Shown here: positions 33,659-41,989 of the stretch, piece by piece
Layout: the number at the start of each line of letters is the position of its first letter
How positions within the stretch are numbered: the first letter of the stretch is position 1
Source: Candidatus Omnitrophota bacterium
GTDB lineage: Bacteria; Omnitrophota; Gorgyraeia; Zapsychrales; Zapsychraceae
DNA: 44,769 nucleotides
Direction: 5' to 3'
NCBI GenBank assembly: GCA_020429915.1
Contig: JAGQKV010000013.1
Location: 31,787-76,555 of the forward strand
Position numbers and translations under genes: made by a program
The notes under the pieces: generated by a model
The model's input: the letters and a program-made list of their open reading frames with translations, nothing else
What the model was told of the DNA's origin: nothing
The model's database searches: none

Positions 33659-34252
33659 TTACCTCCCGCGTCGCAGGCGGCGCTGATTGCTTTGCGAACG
33701 GGCGCGGGCGCGATTGGAAAAACTGCGGGAAATGTCGGAATTGGTCCCGCGAACGCGGCTGTTGGAGGTGCTCGACCTGACCTGATTCGGTGCGCGGTTC
33801 TGATTGGCGAAGTTCTGCGTGTAGGCGCTGTTGCCTTTCGGTGCGCCGGAATCACTCCCCACGGACGACGGTGATGTGGTCCCGGATTGCAGGATGCCGG
33901 GACTGCGGGGAGGCCGTGTCTGCGGCCGGCGCGTACCGTAACGGCTTTGCATCCGGTCCAATTTACGCTCGGTGGATTGAAGTTTCAGCAGGTGGTAGGT
34001 ATCCCGGTAATTGCTCCGGATGTGGTTAACGATGTCCTCATTGGCAATGATTTCATCGTAGATTTCCGACTTACGGGCTTGGTCTCCCCGGGTTTGGGCG
34101 TTGCTGTACTCCACGGCCAGCATCTTGGCCTTCTCGGCGACATCATCCGCCTGCGCCGGCGATAGGCAGAAAAGTAAGCCCAGCGCGGCGCCCAAGCCTA
34201 CACGCCAAGGTGAAGGGGACCATCGGAAATGGAGTTGAATCGGTAACATCAT
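33659..34252 (-). CDS. Exported protein with basic Asn/Arg-rich tail (paralog 2)
   Basis: The 197-residue paralog of the neighbouring gene has a signal peptide ending AQA (about residue 35), helical IYDEIIANEDIVNHIRSNYRDTYHLLKL, a Pro/Arg/Ser linker and the tail FANQNRAPNQVRSS...SNSRVRGTNSDISRSFSNRARAR...SNQRR. Shared with paralog 1: I(I/M)xNEDIxxxI/VxxxYxxTYxLxxL, F-x-N-Q-x-R-A-P-N, R-x-T-N-x-D and S-N-Q-[RK]-R. A consensus promoter puts the RNA start at the start codon (ATG at 34252 or 34249), so the mRNA is probably leaderless. Confidence 0.75.
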   Translation of the reverse strand: MMLPIQLHFRWSPSPWRVGLGAALGLLFCLSPAQADDVAEKAKMLAVEYSNAQTRGDQARKSEIYDEIIANEDIVNHIRSNYRDTYHLLKLQSTERKLDRMQSRYGTRRPQTRPPRSPGILQSGTTSPSSVGSDSGAPKGNSAYTQNFANQNRAPNQVRSSTSNSRVRGTNSDISRSFSNRARARSQSNQRRLRRGR

Positions 34253-34257
34253 TCATT

Positions 34258-34286
34258 AGTGTAGCGTTCCGGATGATGCCCGTCAA
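34258..34286 (-). promoter_or_regulatory. Promoter giving a leaderless mRNA
   Basis: On the minus strand TTGACG (34286-34281), a 17-bp spacer, TACACT (34263-34258). The start of transcription, near 34251, coincides with the start codon of paralog 2. Confidence 0.7.
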
Positions 34287-34313
34287 CCGGCGAACCCGGA
34301 AACTGTCTGTATC

Positions 34314-35501
34314 CTAAGGGCAATATTTCCGTCGCATATCCAGGAAAGGACGTTCGATCAGGATCGTACTGAGATAACCGGCCAGCAGCGACGCTGCGAC
34401 ATAAAGCCCCACAAGCGGGATGACGGGGAGCCGGTCCTGGAGCAGGGCGAAGGGGAAGATCAGCAGATAGTGCCACAAGTAAGTGCCGTAGGAATGCTTG
34501 CCCACGGCAATCAGCGCCGGTTGTGACATCAGGGCTACCAGGGGCCGGAAGTTCAGCATGCCCGCCAGGATCAATAGGGCCGGCGCCGCGTAAATCGCCA
34601 CGTAACGCCAGAGGACCTGACCGGCTGTCACCGTCTCCATACTGGCCAGCCGCAGGGCAAGTCCGCACAACCAACCGTAAATCAGCAGCCCCGTCAACAG
34701 GCACAGGGGCGCCAGCCACCGTGCCAGCCGGGGCGGAAGCCGCTGCGCAGACGGCTCTGCCACCCGCAGCAGACAGCCGAGCATCAGGGCGTCGATACGC
34801 ACAAAGGTCGACTCCGAATTCAACGACAAAAATTGTGTCACACAGACGTAGCGGTAGCCGATGGTCAACAGGATCAAGCCGATCAGGATCAGCACGAGCC
34901 TCCGGCGCCGGGCCGTAAAGCCGCCCGCCACGCGGGCAATACCGGCAAAGATAAGGGGATAAGCCAAATAGAAGTGCTCTTCAATGGCGATCGACCATGT
35001 GTGGGCGAGCGTGATCAGATGCTCATGGTAATTCTGCAGAAAGCAAAAATAACGTCCGATGATTTCCGGGCTGACCGGCTGCGGGATGGTTTGCAGGTGA
35101 TAGCGGATGCTGTCGCCGCGTACGAAGAAATTGCCGAAGTGGGTAAACGTTTGGTCGCGGATGAGAAAGGCCAGCAAAAGGCCGGCCATGACGATTGTCA
35201 GGTAGGAAGGGATGATCTTGAAGATCCGCCGCAGGTAAAAGCGTTTGACACGGACCTTTCCGTCCAGATCGCTGATCAATAAACCCGTTATGAGAAAGCC
35301 GCTGATCACAAAGAACATGTCCACGCCGCGCTGCCCGATCTTGGCGGCCAGCATCAGCGGCAGCCATTCCGGGGTCGACATGAAGCGCAGGTCGAAGAAG
35401 ACCTGGACGTGATGCAGGATCACCCACAGGATCGAGACCGCGCGGAATCCGTCGAGGTACGGATAATATCGGCGCGGGTAAAGTGTGCTGGCGTTCGACA
35501 T
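34314..35501 (-). CDS. Acyltransferase 3 family membrane protein (OafA-like)
   Basis: The 395-residue membrane protein has about ten helices. Signature LDGFRAVSILWVILHHVQVF (17-36) holds the catalytic His of acyltransferase 3 enzymes, and QRGVDMFFVISGFLIT (58-73) is the second conserved block. These enzymes acylate cell-surface sugars. I start at the ATG at 35501 rather than the preceding TTG. The stop of a small upstream gene lies 6 nt before it. The extracellular SGNH domain of longer OafA proteins is absent. Confidence 0.9.
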   Translation of the reverse strand: MSNASTLYPRRYYPYLDGFRAVSILWVILHHVQVFFDLRFMSTPEWLPLMLAAKIGQRGVDMFFVISGFLITGLLISDLDGKVRVKRFYLRRIFKIIPSYLTIVMAGLLLAFLIRDQTFTHFGNFFVRGDSIRYHLQTIPQPVSPEIIGRYFCFLQNYHEHLITLAHTWSIAIEEHFYLAYPLIFAGIARVAGGFTARRRRLVLILIGLILLTIGYRYVCVTQFLSLNSESTFVRIDALMLGCLLRVAEPSAQRLPPRLARWLAPLCLLTGLLIYGWLCGLALRLASMETVTAGQVLWRYVAIYAAPALLILAGMLNFRPLVALMSQPALIAVGKHSYGTYLWHYLLIFPFALLQDRLPVIPLVGLYVAASLLAGYLSTILIERPFLDMRRKYCP

Positions 35502-35507
35502 CAATCC

Positions 35508-35765
35508 CTAGTCTTTGATGATTTTGCCGCCGCGCAGGACATTGGCGGGCAGTTCCAGCGGGGCCGGGGACACCTCGATCGAGCGGATATTGCATGTCGG
35601 GAAAAAATGCAGCCGTCCGTCGATTTCAAAGCACAGCACGGTCCGGTCCGCGAAACGGTGGATTTCATTGGCCACGCTGAAGGTGTCTTCGGTGTCGATG
35701 TCAAAGTAGAAACTCATCTGGGTGCCGTCCATGAAATGGATCAGGCAGCTCTCGCGGGTCATCAT
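35508..35765 (-). CDS. Small protein of unknown function
   Basis: The 85-residue soluble protein starts at an ATG 6 nt after GGAGG. It is acidic in the middle (DIDTEDTFSVANEIHRFADRT) with strands on both sides, ending RGGKIIKD. It has no signal peptide. It lies in the same operon as the acyltransferase (6-nt gap). No family recognised; a small beta-rich adaptor is possible. Confidence 0.65.
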   Translation of the reverse strand: MMTRESCLIHFMDGTQMSFYFDIDTEDTFSVANEIHRFADRTVLCFEIDGRLHFFPTCNIRSIEVSPAPLELPANVLRGGKIIKD

Positions 35766-35811
35766 GACCGCCTCCTTGGGTTATGGTTGCGCCGGCTGTT
35801 TGGTCTTACCG

Positions 35812-35820
35812 GATATAGCA
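35812..35820 (-). promoter_or_regulatory. Extended -10 promoter of the two-gene acyltransferase operon
   Basis: On the minus strand TGC-TATATC about 45 nt before the start at 35765, with no clear -35. The TTGCTATA core resembles those at 15705 and 16615. Confidence 0.35.
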
Positions 35821-36006
35821 AGCCGCGGCCGGTTTGGCCGGTCCGCCAAGCCAGCAAAAATACATTTAAAGCAAACAACGGCAAAGTTTTACCAAAATCG
35901 GCCAGCGGGTTTGTTTTATTCTAAGGCAGGATCAGGGATATGCCAAACAAAAGTTTGCCTGCGTGGGGCGCGGGGGGAGGTATGAGTTGGGGGGCATATT
36001 GAAGTC

Positions 36007-36137
36007 CGAATATCGAATCTCGAAGGAAATTCAAATGACCGAATTTTCGAAGAACCGAAATTGATTGTTTCGAGCCTTTGGTGATTCGAAGATTCGATAT
36101 TCCTTCGATATTCGAAGATTCGATATTCGAAATTCCC
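36007..36137. repeat. TTCGAA-rich intergenic repeat element
   Basis: The stretch is built from short TTCGAA, ATTCGAT and CGAATAT units in both orientations. A perfect 19-bp direct repeat (36084-36102 and 36110-36128, offset 26 bp) contains the palindrome TTCGAA. I recall similar TTCGAA/CGAATATCG intergenic elements from planctomycete and related genomes, but cannot verify that here. There is no gene in the 381-nt gap 35766-36146. Confidence 0.6.
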
Positions 36138-36146
36138 TCCGGATAA

Positions 36147-37403
36147 CTACTCCGCCGGAGCCATCGCGTCCAACTTATGGCGGGCCTCGGTGACCGGCTT
36201 CCACCACCACCCGCGCGGGTCCCAGCACTGGGCAAAGGAATAGTGGTCCACAATGGCCTGATACTCCCGGCGAGCTTCCCGGGGCTTGTTCTGCTCCTGC
36301 AGCGCCTGGCCCTTGATGTAATGCGCGGTGGCCACGTCATTCAGAGCCCAATAGGCGTGAATTTCGTCCTCAGTGCCCTCCGGGTAGTCGTCCAATTCAC
36401 TCTGCATCCGTCGCGCGTCATCCCCGTACATCTCGATGCACTTGGTGGCGTAACCGACGGCGCGCGCCAGATCACCCGATTCCAGTGAATTCCAAGCCTT
36501 GCCGACCAGGTCCTTGGAGCTGTAGTCCCAAAAGTTCATAAACAACCCGGAGTCGATCATGGCGACCTTTTCCTCGGCTCCGGCCGCGACCTTCCAGAAC
36601 CAGCCGCGCGGGTCCCAGCACTGGGCGTACGAATAGTTATCCATGACCTTCCGGTACGCCTGCTTGGCTTCCTCCAGCATGTCACTCTTGAAGTAGGCCT
36701 CGCCCTGAATGAAGTAGGCGGTGGCCACGTCGTTCAGCGCCCAGTAGGCATGGATTTCGTCGTCTTCCCCGGTGGGGATTTCCTTCAGGCCGGCTTGCAT
36801 CTTGGCCGCCTCTTCGGCATACAGTTCGATGCACTTGTTGGTGTAGGCCAGGACCGCTTCGATGTCACCTTCGTCCAGGGCCTTCCAGGCGAGCACCATC
36901 AGCGTCATGGAACTGTAGTCGCCGAAGTCGAGGAATTCGCCGGTCTTCAGCTGATGCAGCTTTTCTTTGGCCACCACGGCCGGTTTCCAGAACCAGCCGC
37001 GCGGGTCCCAACATTGGCCGAACGCGTATTTGTCGACCAAGTCCTGGTAGGCCGCCTCGGCCTCGTCCAGGCGCTCGAGCGCGGTCAGGGCCTGACCCTT
37101 GATGTAGTGCGCCGTAGCGACGTCGTTGAGGGCGTAATACTGATGAATCACATGGTCGGGACCGGCGGGATAGTCATCGAGCTTGGCCTGCATGCGCTCG
37201 GCGCGGCCCCCAAAACGGGTGATGCACGCGTCGGCGTAGGTGATGGCGCTTTCGAAGTCTTCGTTATTCAGGGCTTTCCAGGCGTTGATGGTCAGTGACG
37301 CGGAGGACTGGGTGGCGATGTCTTCCTGTGAGGCAACTGGCGGTGCGGCGATGAACATCCCGCCGAGCAAAATTCCCATGGTAATAAACACTTTTCCCCA
37401 CAT
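36147..37403 (-). CDS. Exported protein of three 131-residue TPR-like repeats
   Basis: The 418-residue protein starts at an ATG after AGGAGG; a signal peptide ends near residue 25. Three tandem units each hold a TPR-like helix pair (ALNDVATAHYIKGQAL type) and end with the signature QCWDPRGWFWK (130-140, 261-271, 392-402, the last with WWWK). The spacing is exactly 131 residues. Each unit also has M-Q-(A/S)-x-L-x-(D/E)-x-P, and the second and third share DEIHAYWALNDVATA. The three Cys-Trp-Asp-Pro motifs suggest a conserved binding surface. I do not recognise the family; likely a periplasmic scaffold. Confidence 0.82.
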   Translation of the reverse strand: MWGKVFITMGILLGGMFIAAPPVASQEDIATQSSASLTINAWKALNNEDFESAITYADACITRFGGRAERMQAKLDDYPAGPDHVIHQYYALNDVATAHYIKGQALTALERLDEAEAAYQDLVDKYAFGQCWDPRGWFWKPAVVAKEKLHQLKTGEFLDFGDYSSMTLMVLAWKALDEGDIEAVLAYTNKCIELYAEEAAKMQAGLKEIPTGEDDEIHAYWALNDVATAYFIQGEAYFKSDMLEEAKQAYRKVMDNYSYAQCWDPRGWFWKVAAGAEEKVAMIDSGLFMNFWDYSSKDLVGKAWNSLESGDLARAVGYATKCIEMYGDDARRMQSELDDYPEGTEDEIHAYWALNDVATAHYIKGQALQEQNKPREARREYQAIVDHYSFAQCWDPRGWWWKPVTEARHKLDAMAPAE

Positions 37404-37504
37404 GAGAACACCTCCTGGTTTCAGAATAACCCCGTCATACCGAAATGTATATAGGACAAATTACGCGGAAAGGTGAGTAGTCCTACGCAGAATTCCGGGG
37501 AGTA

Positions 37505-37798
37505 CTATGGGCTCAGCCGGTCACGCCGCAGCTCGACCTCCAGACCCGCGAGGTACACCGGGTCGAGATCCTGAACAGGAGTGCACATCACGCGCGTCTT
37601 CCACCCCTGTCCGACAAGCTTTTTACGGTGCTGACGCAGACAGGCGTTACCGTCACGCTGGCCGATGTAGTCCGCGTAGCGCATCGAGACCATGGCATCG
37701 TCCAATTCCGCTTTAAACTGGTCCGCCGGGATCATGGCGGCATTCTTGCATCCGGCGAGGCACAATCCCGCCAGTAATACCAAAATTACGGTTCTCAT
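37505..37798 (-). CDS. Small lipoprotein, unknown
   Basis: The 97-residue protein has a type II signal with lipobox LAGC (Cys17) and would be attached to a membrane by a lipid. The mature part contains YADYIGQRDGNACLRQHRKKLVGQGW and one more Cys pair candidate (ACLR, VMCTP). No family recognised. It lies alone between the repeat protein and the cytochrome gene, both on the same strand. Confidence 0.65.
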   Translation of the reverse strand: MRTVILVLLAGLCLAGCKNAAMIPADQFKAELDDAMVSMRYADYIGQRDGNACLRQHRKKLVGQGWKTRVMCTPVQDLDPVYLAGLEVELRRDRLSP

Positions 37799-37856
37799 GT
37801 CTGTTCATCCTTGGATTGCATGTCTTTAGTTAGGAAAGCACTCAGCCGGACACCCC

Positions 37857-39743
37857 TCAGGCATCTTCACCAGGAGCATCGCTCTCGGTTGAGTCGCTGT
37901 CCTGATGCGGCCGCCGCTCCTTGTCGTGGTGTGTCTCGTGTCCGCTCAGCCAAGTCCATTTCATGGGATATTCGTCGGGATCGTACATGACGAAGTATCC
38001 GTGCCACAGCAGGATCGCCAGGCACGCCAGCACAGCTTCATAATAATGGATTGTCGTGACGACGTCAAATAGCCACTTCGGCGCGAATCGCAGGAAGGTC
38101 GCCTGGTTGAGCATCAGCAGGCCCGTGCCGCCCATGATCACGCCGCCCCACACGAGAGCCCAGTATTCCATCTTTTCGATATAGCTGTAGTGTTTGAATA
38201 CGGGTTTGTCCTTACGACGTCCGAAATAATACCGGAACATCTGCCCCATTTGGAACAGATCATGCTTGCGCGGGGTCAATTCGGTCAATTGCCAGCGGCC
38301 TTTGCGCGTGAAAAACAAGTACCACAAGTGATAGACAGCCAGCGTACAGAAGACGGCCGCCCCGGCCCGGTGCATCCAGCTTCGCCACTCCACATGGCCG
38401 CTGAACACGAAGACCCACCAGGCATTCGGGTACTTTAGTGCAAACCCGCTGTATGCGAGGGCCACGAACGCTACAAAGAGGATGAAGTGCTGGATCCGTT
38501 CATTGACGTTCATCCGTTCCCGAAGCTGATGCTTCCGGATCTGGGCATAGTGCCTTTTGATCTTTACACAAAAGTCGAGGCTGTTGTGCAGGAACATGAA
38601 CCCGATGACCACCACAATCAGCCAGATGTAAAATTTACGCACCCAGCCGCTGACCCGGTTTTCTACGCCGGGCGAGCGGCCGGAGTGGATCTTGCCGATG
38701 GTCACCAAGTCGCCGACGCCCGCGTGGCATTTGCCGCAGGTCTTGGCCAGGTTGTCGGGGTGAATCGTGGAGCGCGGATCCGTGTGCGGCAGGATGTTGT
38801 GAAAACCGTGACAGGAGGCGCAGTTGGCGGCCTTCATCGAACCCATCCGGTTGGACAGTCCGTGATAGCTGTCGCGATAGGTTTGGACGACATACTTGGG
38901 GAGGCTGTATTTGGTCGTAATCCGTTCTGCCGCGTGGCATTGGCTGCAGGTCTCGACAATATGAGAGGGAAAGACCTTGGAAGCCTCCATGCTCGTGGCA
39001 TCGATTTCATGTTCGCCGTGACAATCGGTACAGATAGGAACGTCCCGTTCGCCGCGCAATATTCCTTGCCCGTGGATACTGACCATGTAAGTTTTGTAAA
39101 CGTTCTCGTGACAGCGTCCGCAAGTCCCGGGAATGTTTTGCCAGTAAAGCTTCGACTCTGGATTATTTTCCCGATTGATGTCGTGCGCCCCGTGACAGTC
39201 GGTGCAAACGGCCGCCTCGGTGCGGCCGTCGGCCTGGGCCAATCCATGCACGCTTTCCAGGTAGGACGACACACGGGCATCCATAGTGTGGACAATCTCT
39301 GGAGATTGATGGCAACGCGCGCAGGTGGCCGGGATATTCTTGCGAAAGACGGGAGAGTCCGGATTCCGCGAATCCAGCAAAGCGTGCGGGTCGCCGTGGC
39401 AGGAACGGCAGGTGGAGGAGGCCTCCTGTTCCCTGTTAGCCATCTGGATGTGATCGCTATTTAAGTAGATTTCCTGTTCGATCTGGTGACAATCGGCGCA
39501 GGACACAGGTTTGAGCGGCGCGTCATGCGGAACTTCGGTGATGTCGCTATGGCAGCTGGTACAAAGGAACCCGGCGTGTATCGAGGCTTCGAACTTTACC
39601 CCGTCGATAAAAGGGGCCAGCTCCGGATCGGCATGGCACATGAGGCAGTCGGCATTCTCGATCTCTTCGGCCTTTCCCGCGGGAGAGGTCAGTAGAATAA
39701 CGCCGCAGATAAAGATGAACGCCAAACGTAGTTTGCCCGGCAT
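37857..39743 (-). CDS. 11-heme cytochrome c fused to a membrane cytochrome b
   Basis: The 628-residue protein has a signal peptide, then eleven CXXCH heme c motifs in the periplasmic half (about residues 33-347): CLMCH, CTSCH, CADCH, CRSCH, CARCH, CTDCH, CGRCH, CTDCH, CSQCH, CASCH, CGKCH. A second half (375-590) has about five membrane helices with paired His (HNSLDF, QHFILF, MHRAG, VYHLWY, TIHYYE, LLWHGYF), as in cytochrome b561/formate dehydrogenase gamma type b subunits. It would pass electrons between the quinone pool and a periplasmic or outer acceptor. The C-terminal tail is His- and Asp-rich. GGGAG precedes the ATG. No partner oxidoreductase is adjacent. Confidence 0.92.
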   Translation of the reverse strand: MPGKLRLAFIFICGVILLTSPAGKAEEIENADCLMCHADPELAPFIDGVKFEASIHAGFLCTSCHSDITEVPHDAPLKPVSCADCHQIEQEIYLNSDHIQMANREQEASSTCRSCHGDPHALLDSRNPDSPVFRKNIPATCARCHQSPEIVHTMDARVSSYLESVHGLAQADGRTEAAVCTDCHGAHDINRENNPESKLYWQNIPGTCGRCHENVYKTYMVSIHGQGILRGERDVPICTDCHGEHEIDATSMEASKVFPSHIVETCSQCHAAERITTKYSLPKYVVQTYRDSYHGLSNRMGSMKAANCASCHGFHNILPHTDPRSTIHPDNLAKTCGKCHAGVGDLVTIGKIHSGRSPGVENRVSGWVRKFYIWLIVVVIGFMFLHNSLDFCVKIKRHYAQIRKHQLRERMNVNERIQHFILFVAFVALAYSGFALKYPNAWWVFVFSGHVEWRSWMHRAGAAVFCTLAVYHLWYLFFTRKGRWQLTELTPRKHDLFQMGQMFRYYFGRRKDKPVFKHYSYIEKMEYWALVWGGVIMGGTGLLMLNQATFLRFAPKWLFDVVTTIHYYEAVLACLAILLWHGYFVMYDPDEYPMKWTWLSGHETHHDKERRPHQDSDSTESDAPGEDA

Positions 39744-39771
39744 GGTGACTCCCGTGAACTTATTTCACTTA

Positions 39772-39800
39772 ATCATAGTAAGGTGGCATGATTTGGTAAA
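39772..39800 (-). promoter_or_regulatory. Promoter of the multiheme cytochrome
   Basis: On the minus strand TTTACC (39800-39795), a 17-bp spacer, TATGAT (39777-39772). It lies about 29 nt before the ATG. Confidence 0.5.
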
Positions 39801-39871
39801 TCGCGCAAAATACGTGGGAAAATCCGTATATGTACGCATGAAAGTGAGGGGTTGACCGGAGTGGGGGAGAT

Positions 39872-41938
39872 TTAAGCGTCAGTGGCGGGAAGGAGGATGG
39901 ACATCTTGCCTGCGGCGGTGACCGTCAACCGGTGCATCGCGCGGGTGCAGGCGACGTAGAGCATCTTTTTGTCCATCTCTGTTTTGTAATTGGCGGCGGT
40001 GGCCTGCGGGACGATCACGTGGTCGAATTCGAGTCCCTTGGCCATGTGCGCGGTGCACACCAGGACGCCTTGCCGGAAGGCATCGCTCCGGGCGGTGAGC
40101 AAATAGACCTTGTGTCCCAGATCCTTCAGGCGGGTGAATAGCTCCTCGGCCTGCGCCTGGGTGCGCAGAATAATGCCCAGCGAATTCTGATCCGAGTTGC
40201 GAAAGTCCTCCAGGAATCGCGTGATTTCCGCAAGCTCTTCCTCACCGGTCGGCAGGAGTCGCACCGCGGGCGGCTCACCGTGGCGTTCGATTGGTTCGAG
40301 TTCGCGATTGGGCGAGATGGCCTGCGCGAACTGGGTGATCTCATAAGTGGACCGGTAACTGGTGTTGAGCCGGACCGTGTCCGCATCCGTAAAGATCTGA
40401 CGAATTTTGTCCGCGGAAGAGGAACTGAAGGGGTTCACCGACTGGTTGGCGTCACCCAGGATGGTCTTTTTGCAGGGAAACAGCTTGGCGATGACTGCGT
40501 ACTGCACCGGCGTGTAGTCCTGCATCTCATCGATCAGCAGGTGCTTTACGTGGTCGAAGGTCTTCAGGCCGTCCCAGCGCATCTTCAAATAGATCAGCGG
40601 GTATACATCCGCGTACTCGAAGAGCGAACCCTTAACCGATTTGAGGAGGTCCGGTCGTCCCAGCCACTCGTAAAAGTCTTTGTAGAGTGCCCGCAGTGTG
40701 GTGACCTTGAACATCTTCCGGACTTCGGATTTGATCGCCGCGCGCTCTTCGGGTGTGACGTTGTAATGATAGTAGTTGGCCACGTTCATTTCGATGTCCT
40801 TGGCGATCTTGTTCAGCCGGCCCTGAATAGGCAGGTAGTGATAGGAGTCGAAACGCTCGCGCATGAACCACTCGGGGACCGGTTTGCCGTTGACGGTCAT
40901 GTCGTGCGCGTGAAAATAATCGGCCTCAATGTGTGCGATGTACTCGTCGAGTTGCTTCAGAAAATCATGCGTGGCCTTGGCCTGAATACGCTCGCGGAAG
41001 GTCTTTTCGTTTTTCTCGAGCAGCCGGGAGACCTGTTCGAAGAAGGTCTGGAATTTGAATTCCCGCTCCAGCAGGTCGTGGGCGAGTTCCTCGATGCCGA
41101 TTTCCGGGATGTTTTCTTCGCCGAGTTCGGGCAGGACGCTGGAGATGTAGTCGGCAAAGACTTTGTTGGGTGATATGATCAGGATGTCGTGGGCGGCGAT
41201 ATCGTCCTTGAAGCGGTACAACAGAAAGGCGATGCGGTGCAGGGCGATGGACGTCTTGCCGGACCCGGCCACTCCTTGAATGATCAGCACGGGGGAGTTT
41301 TCGTTACGGATGATGGCGTTCTGGTCGCGCTGGATGGTGGCGACGATGTTCTTCATCTTTTCATCCGCGCGCTGGCTGAGCTCCTTTTGCAGGACGTCGT
41401 CGTGAATATTCAGATCGGTCTCGATCATGAACTCCATCTGGCCGTTGCGAATGCGGTATTGGCGCTTGAGCCGGATTTCACCGAAGACGCGTCCGTCCGG
41501 CGCGTCGAAATGCGCCGGGCCGGTCTCGTAATCGTAGAAGAGCGTGGAAATAGGCGCGCGCCAGTCATGGATCAGCCGTTCACCGCGGTCTTCATCCACA
41601 AAGCCGTGGATGCCGATGTAAACCGGCAGGGTCTTGTCCGAATCTTTTTTCAGGAAATCAAAGCGGCCGAAGTAGGGTGTGCGCAGCAGCTTCTGGATGC
41701 GTTTGCTCTGGGCGGCGATCGCCTCGGCAGTGAGGACCTGCTGGTCGACCGAGCGGCGCACGTCGATCTTCTCGACATGGTCCATGCCGGTTTTGTTTTC
41801 CCACAGGTAGGCCTTTTGCTGCTTGATCTCGCGGGCATAGGTCTGCACCTTTTCCGCAATGCGGGCCAGCGTCTCCTGCATGACCCGTTTGACGTCCTCC
41901 AGATAATGCCGTTCGTCCTGTTCGGTGGGATTGAGCAT
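39872..41938 (-). CDS. HelD-like superfamily 1 helicase/ATPase
   Basis: The 688-residue protein resembles HelD/helicase IV, which removes stalled RNA polymerase from DNA. It has an N-terminal coiled-coil arm (about 8-48), HDWRAPISTLFYDYETG (124-140), Walker A GVAGSGKT (222-229), Walker B LLIDEMQDYTPVQ, motif III ILGDANQSVN, TSYRST, AHMAKGLEFDHVIVP and LYVACTRAMHRL. The layout, with an insertion between Walker A and B, is that of HelD. UvrD-like enzymes lack the DWRAP segment. The start at 41938 has no ribosome-binding site, but its promoter ends almost at the start codon, so the mRNA is probably leaderless. Confidence 0.9.
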   Translation of the reverse strand: MLNPTEQDERHYLEDVKRVMQETLARIAEKVQTYAREIKQQKAYLWENKTGMDHVEKIDVRRSVDQQVLTAEAIAAQSKRIQKLLRTPYFGRFDFLKKDSDKTLPVYIGIHGFVDEDRGERLIHDWRAPISTLFYDYETGPAHFDAPDGRVFGEIRLKRQYRIRNGQMEFMIETDLNIHDDVLQKELSQRADEKMKNIVATIQRDQNAIIRNENSPVLIIQGVAGSGKTSIALHRIAFLLYRFKDDIAAHDILIISPNKVFADYISSVLPELGEENIPEIGIEELAHDLLEREFKFQTFFEQVSRLLEKNEKTFRERIQAKATHDFLKQLDEYIAHIEADYFHAHDMTVNGKPVPEWFMRERFDSYHYLPIQGRLNKIAKDIEMNVANYYHYNVTPEERAAIKSEVRKMFKVTTLRALYKDFYEWLGRPDLLKSVKGSLFEYADVYPLIYLKMRWDGLKTFDHVKHLLIDEMQDYTPVQYAVIAKLFPCKKTILGDANQSVNPFSSSSADKIRQIFTDADTVRLNTSYRSTYEITQFAQAISPNRELEPIERHGEPPAVRLLPTGEEELAEITRFLEDFRNSDQNSLGIILRTQAQAEELFTRLKDLGHKVYLLTARSDAFRQGVLVCTAHMAKGLEFDHVIVPQATAANYKTEMDKKMLYVACTRAMHRLTVTAAGKMSILLPATDA

Positions 41939-41946
41939 AGGGGAAG

Positions 41947-41975
41947 ATGATAGCAGAAGACGGGCAATAATGCAA
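41947..41975 (-). promoter_or_regulatory. Promoter giving a nearly leaderless helicase mRNA
   Basis: On the minus strand TTGCAT (41975-41970), a 17-bp spacer, TATCAT (41952-41947). The RNA would start near 41940, about 2 nt before the ATG. Confidence 0.6.
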
Positions 41976-41989
41976 AGTGCCGGAGGCCT

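Noticed and set aside
36084-36128. Direct repeats considered as CRISPR
   Set aside because: Only two copies, with 7 bp between them and no uniform spacer pattern or cas gene.
38487-39464. 325-codon plus-strand frame
   Set aside because: Antisense to the multiheme cytochrome; no domain.
40280-41173. 297-codon plus-strand frame
   Set aside because: Antisense to the HelD-like gene; no domain or ribosome-binding site.
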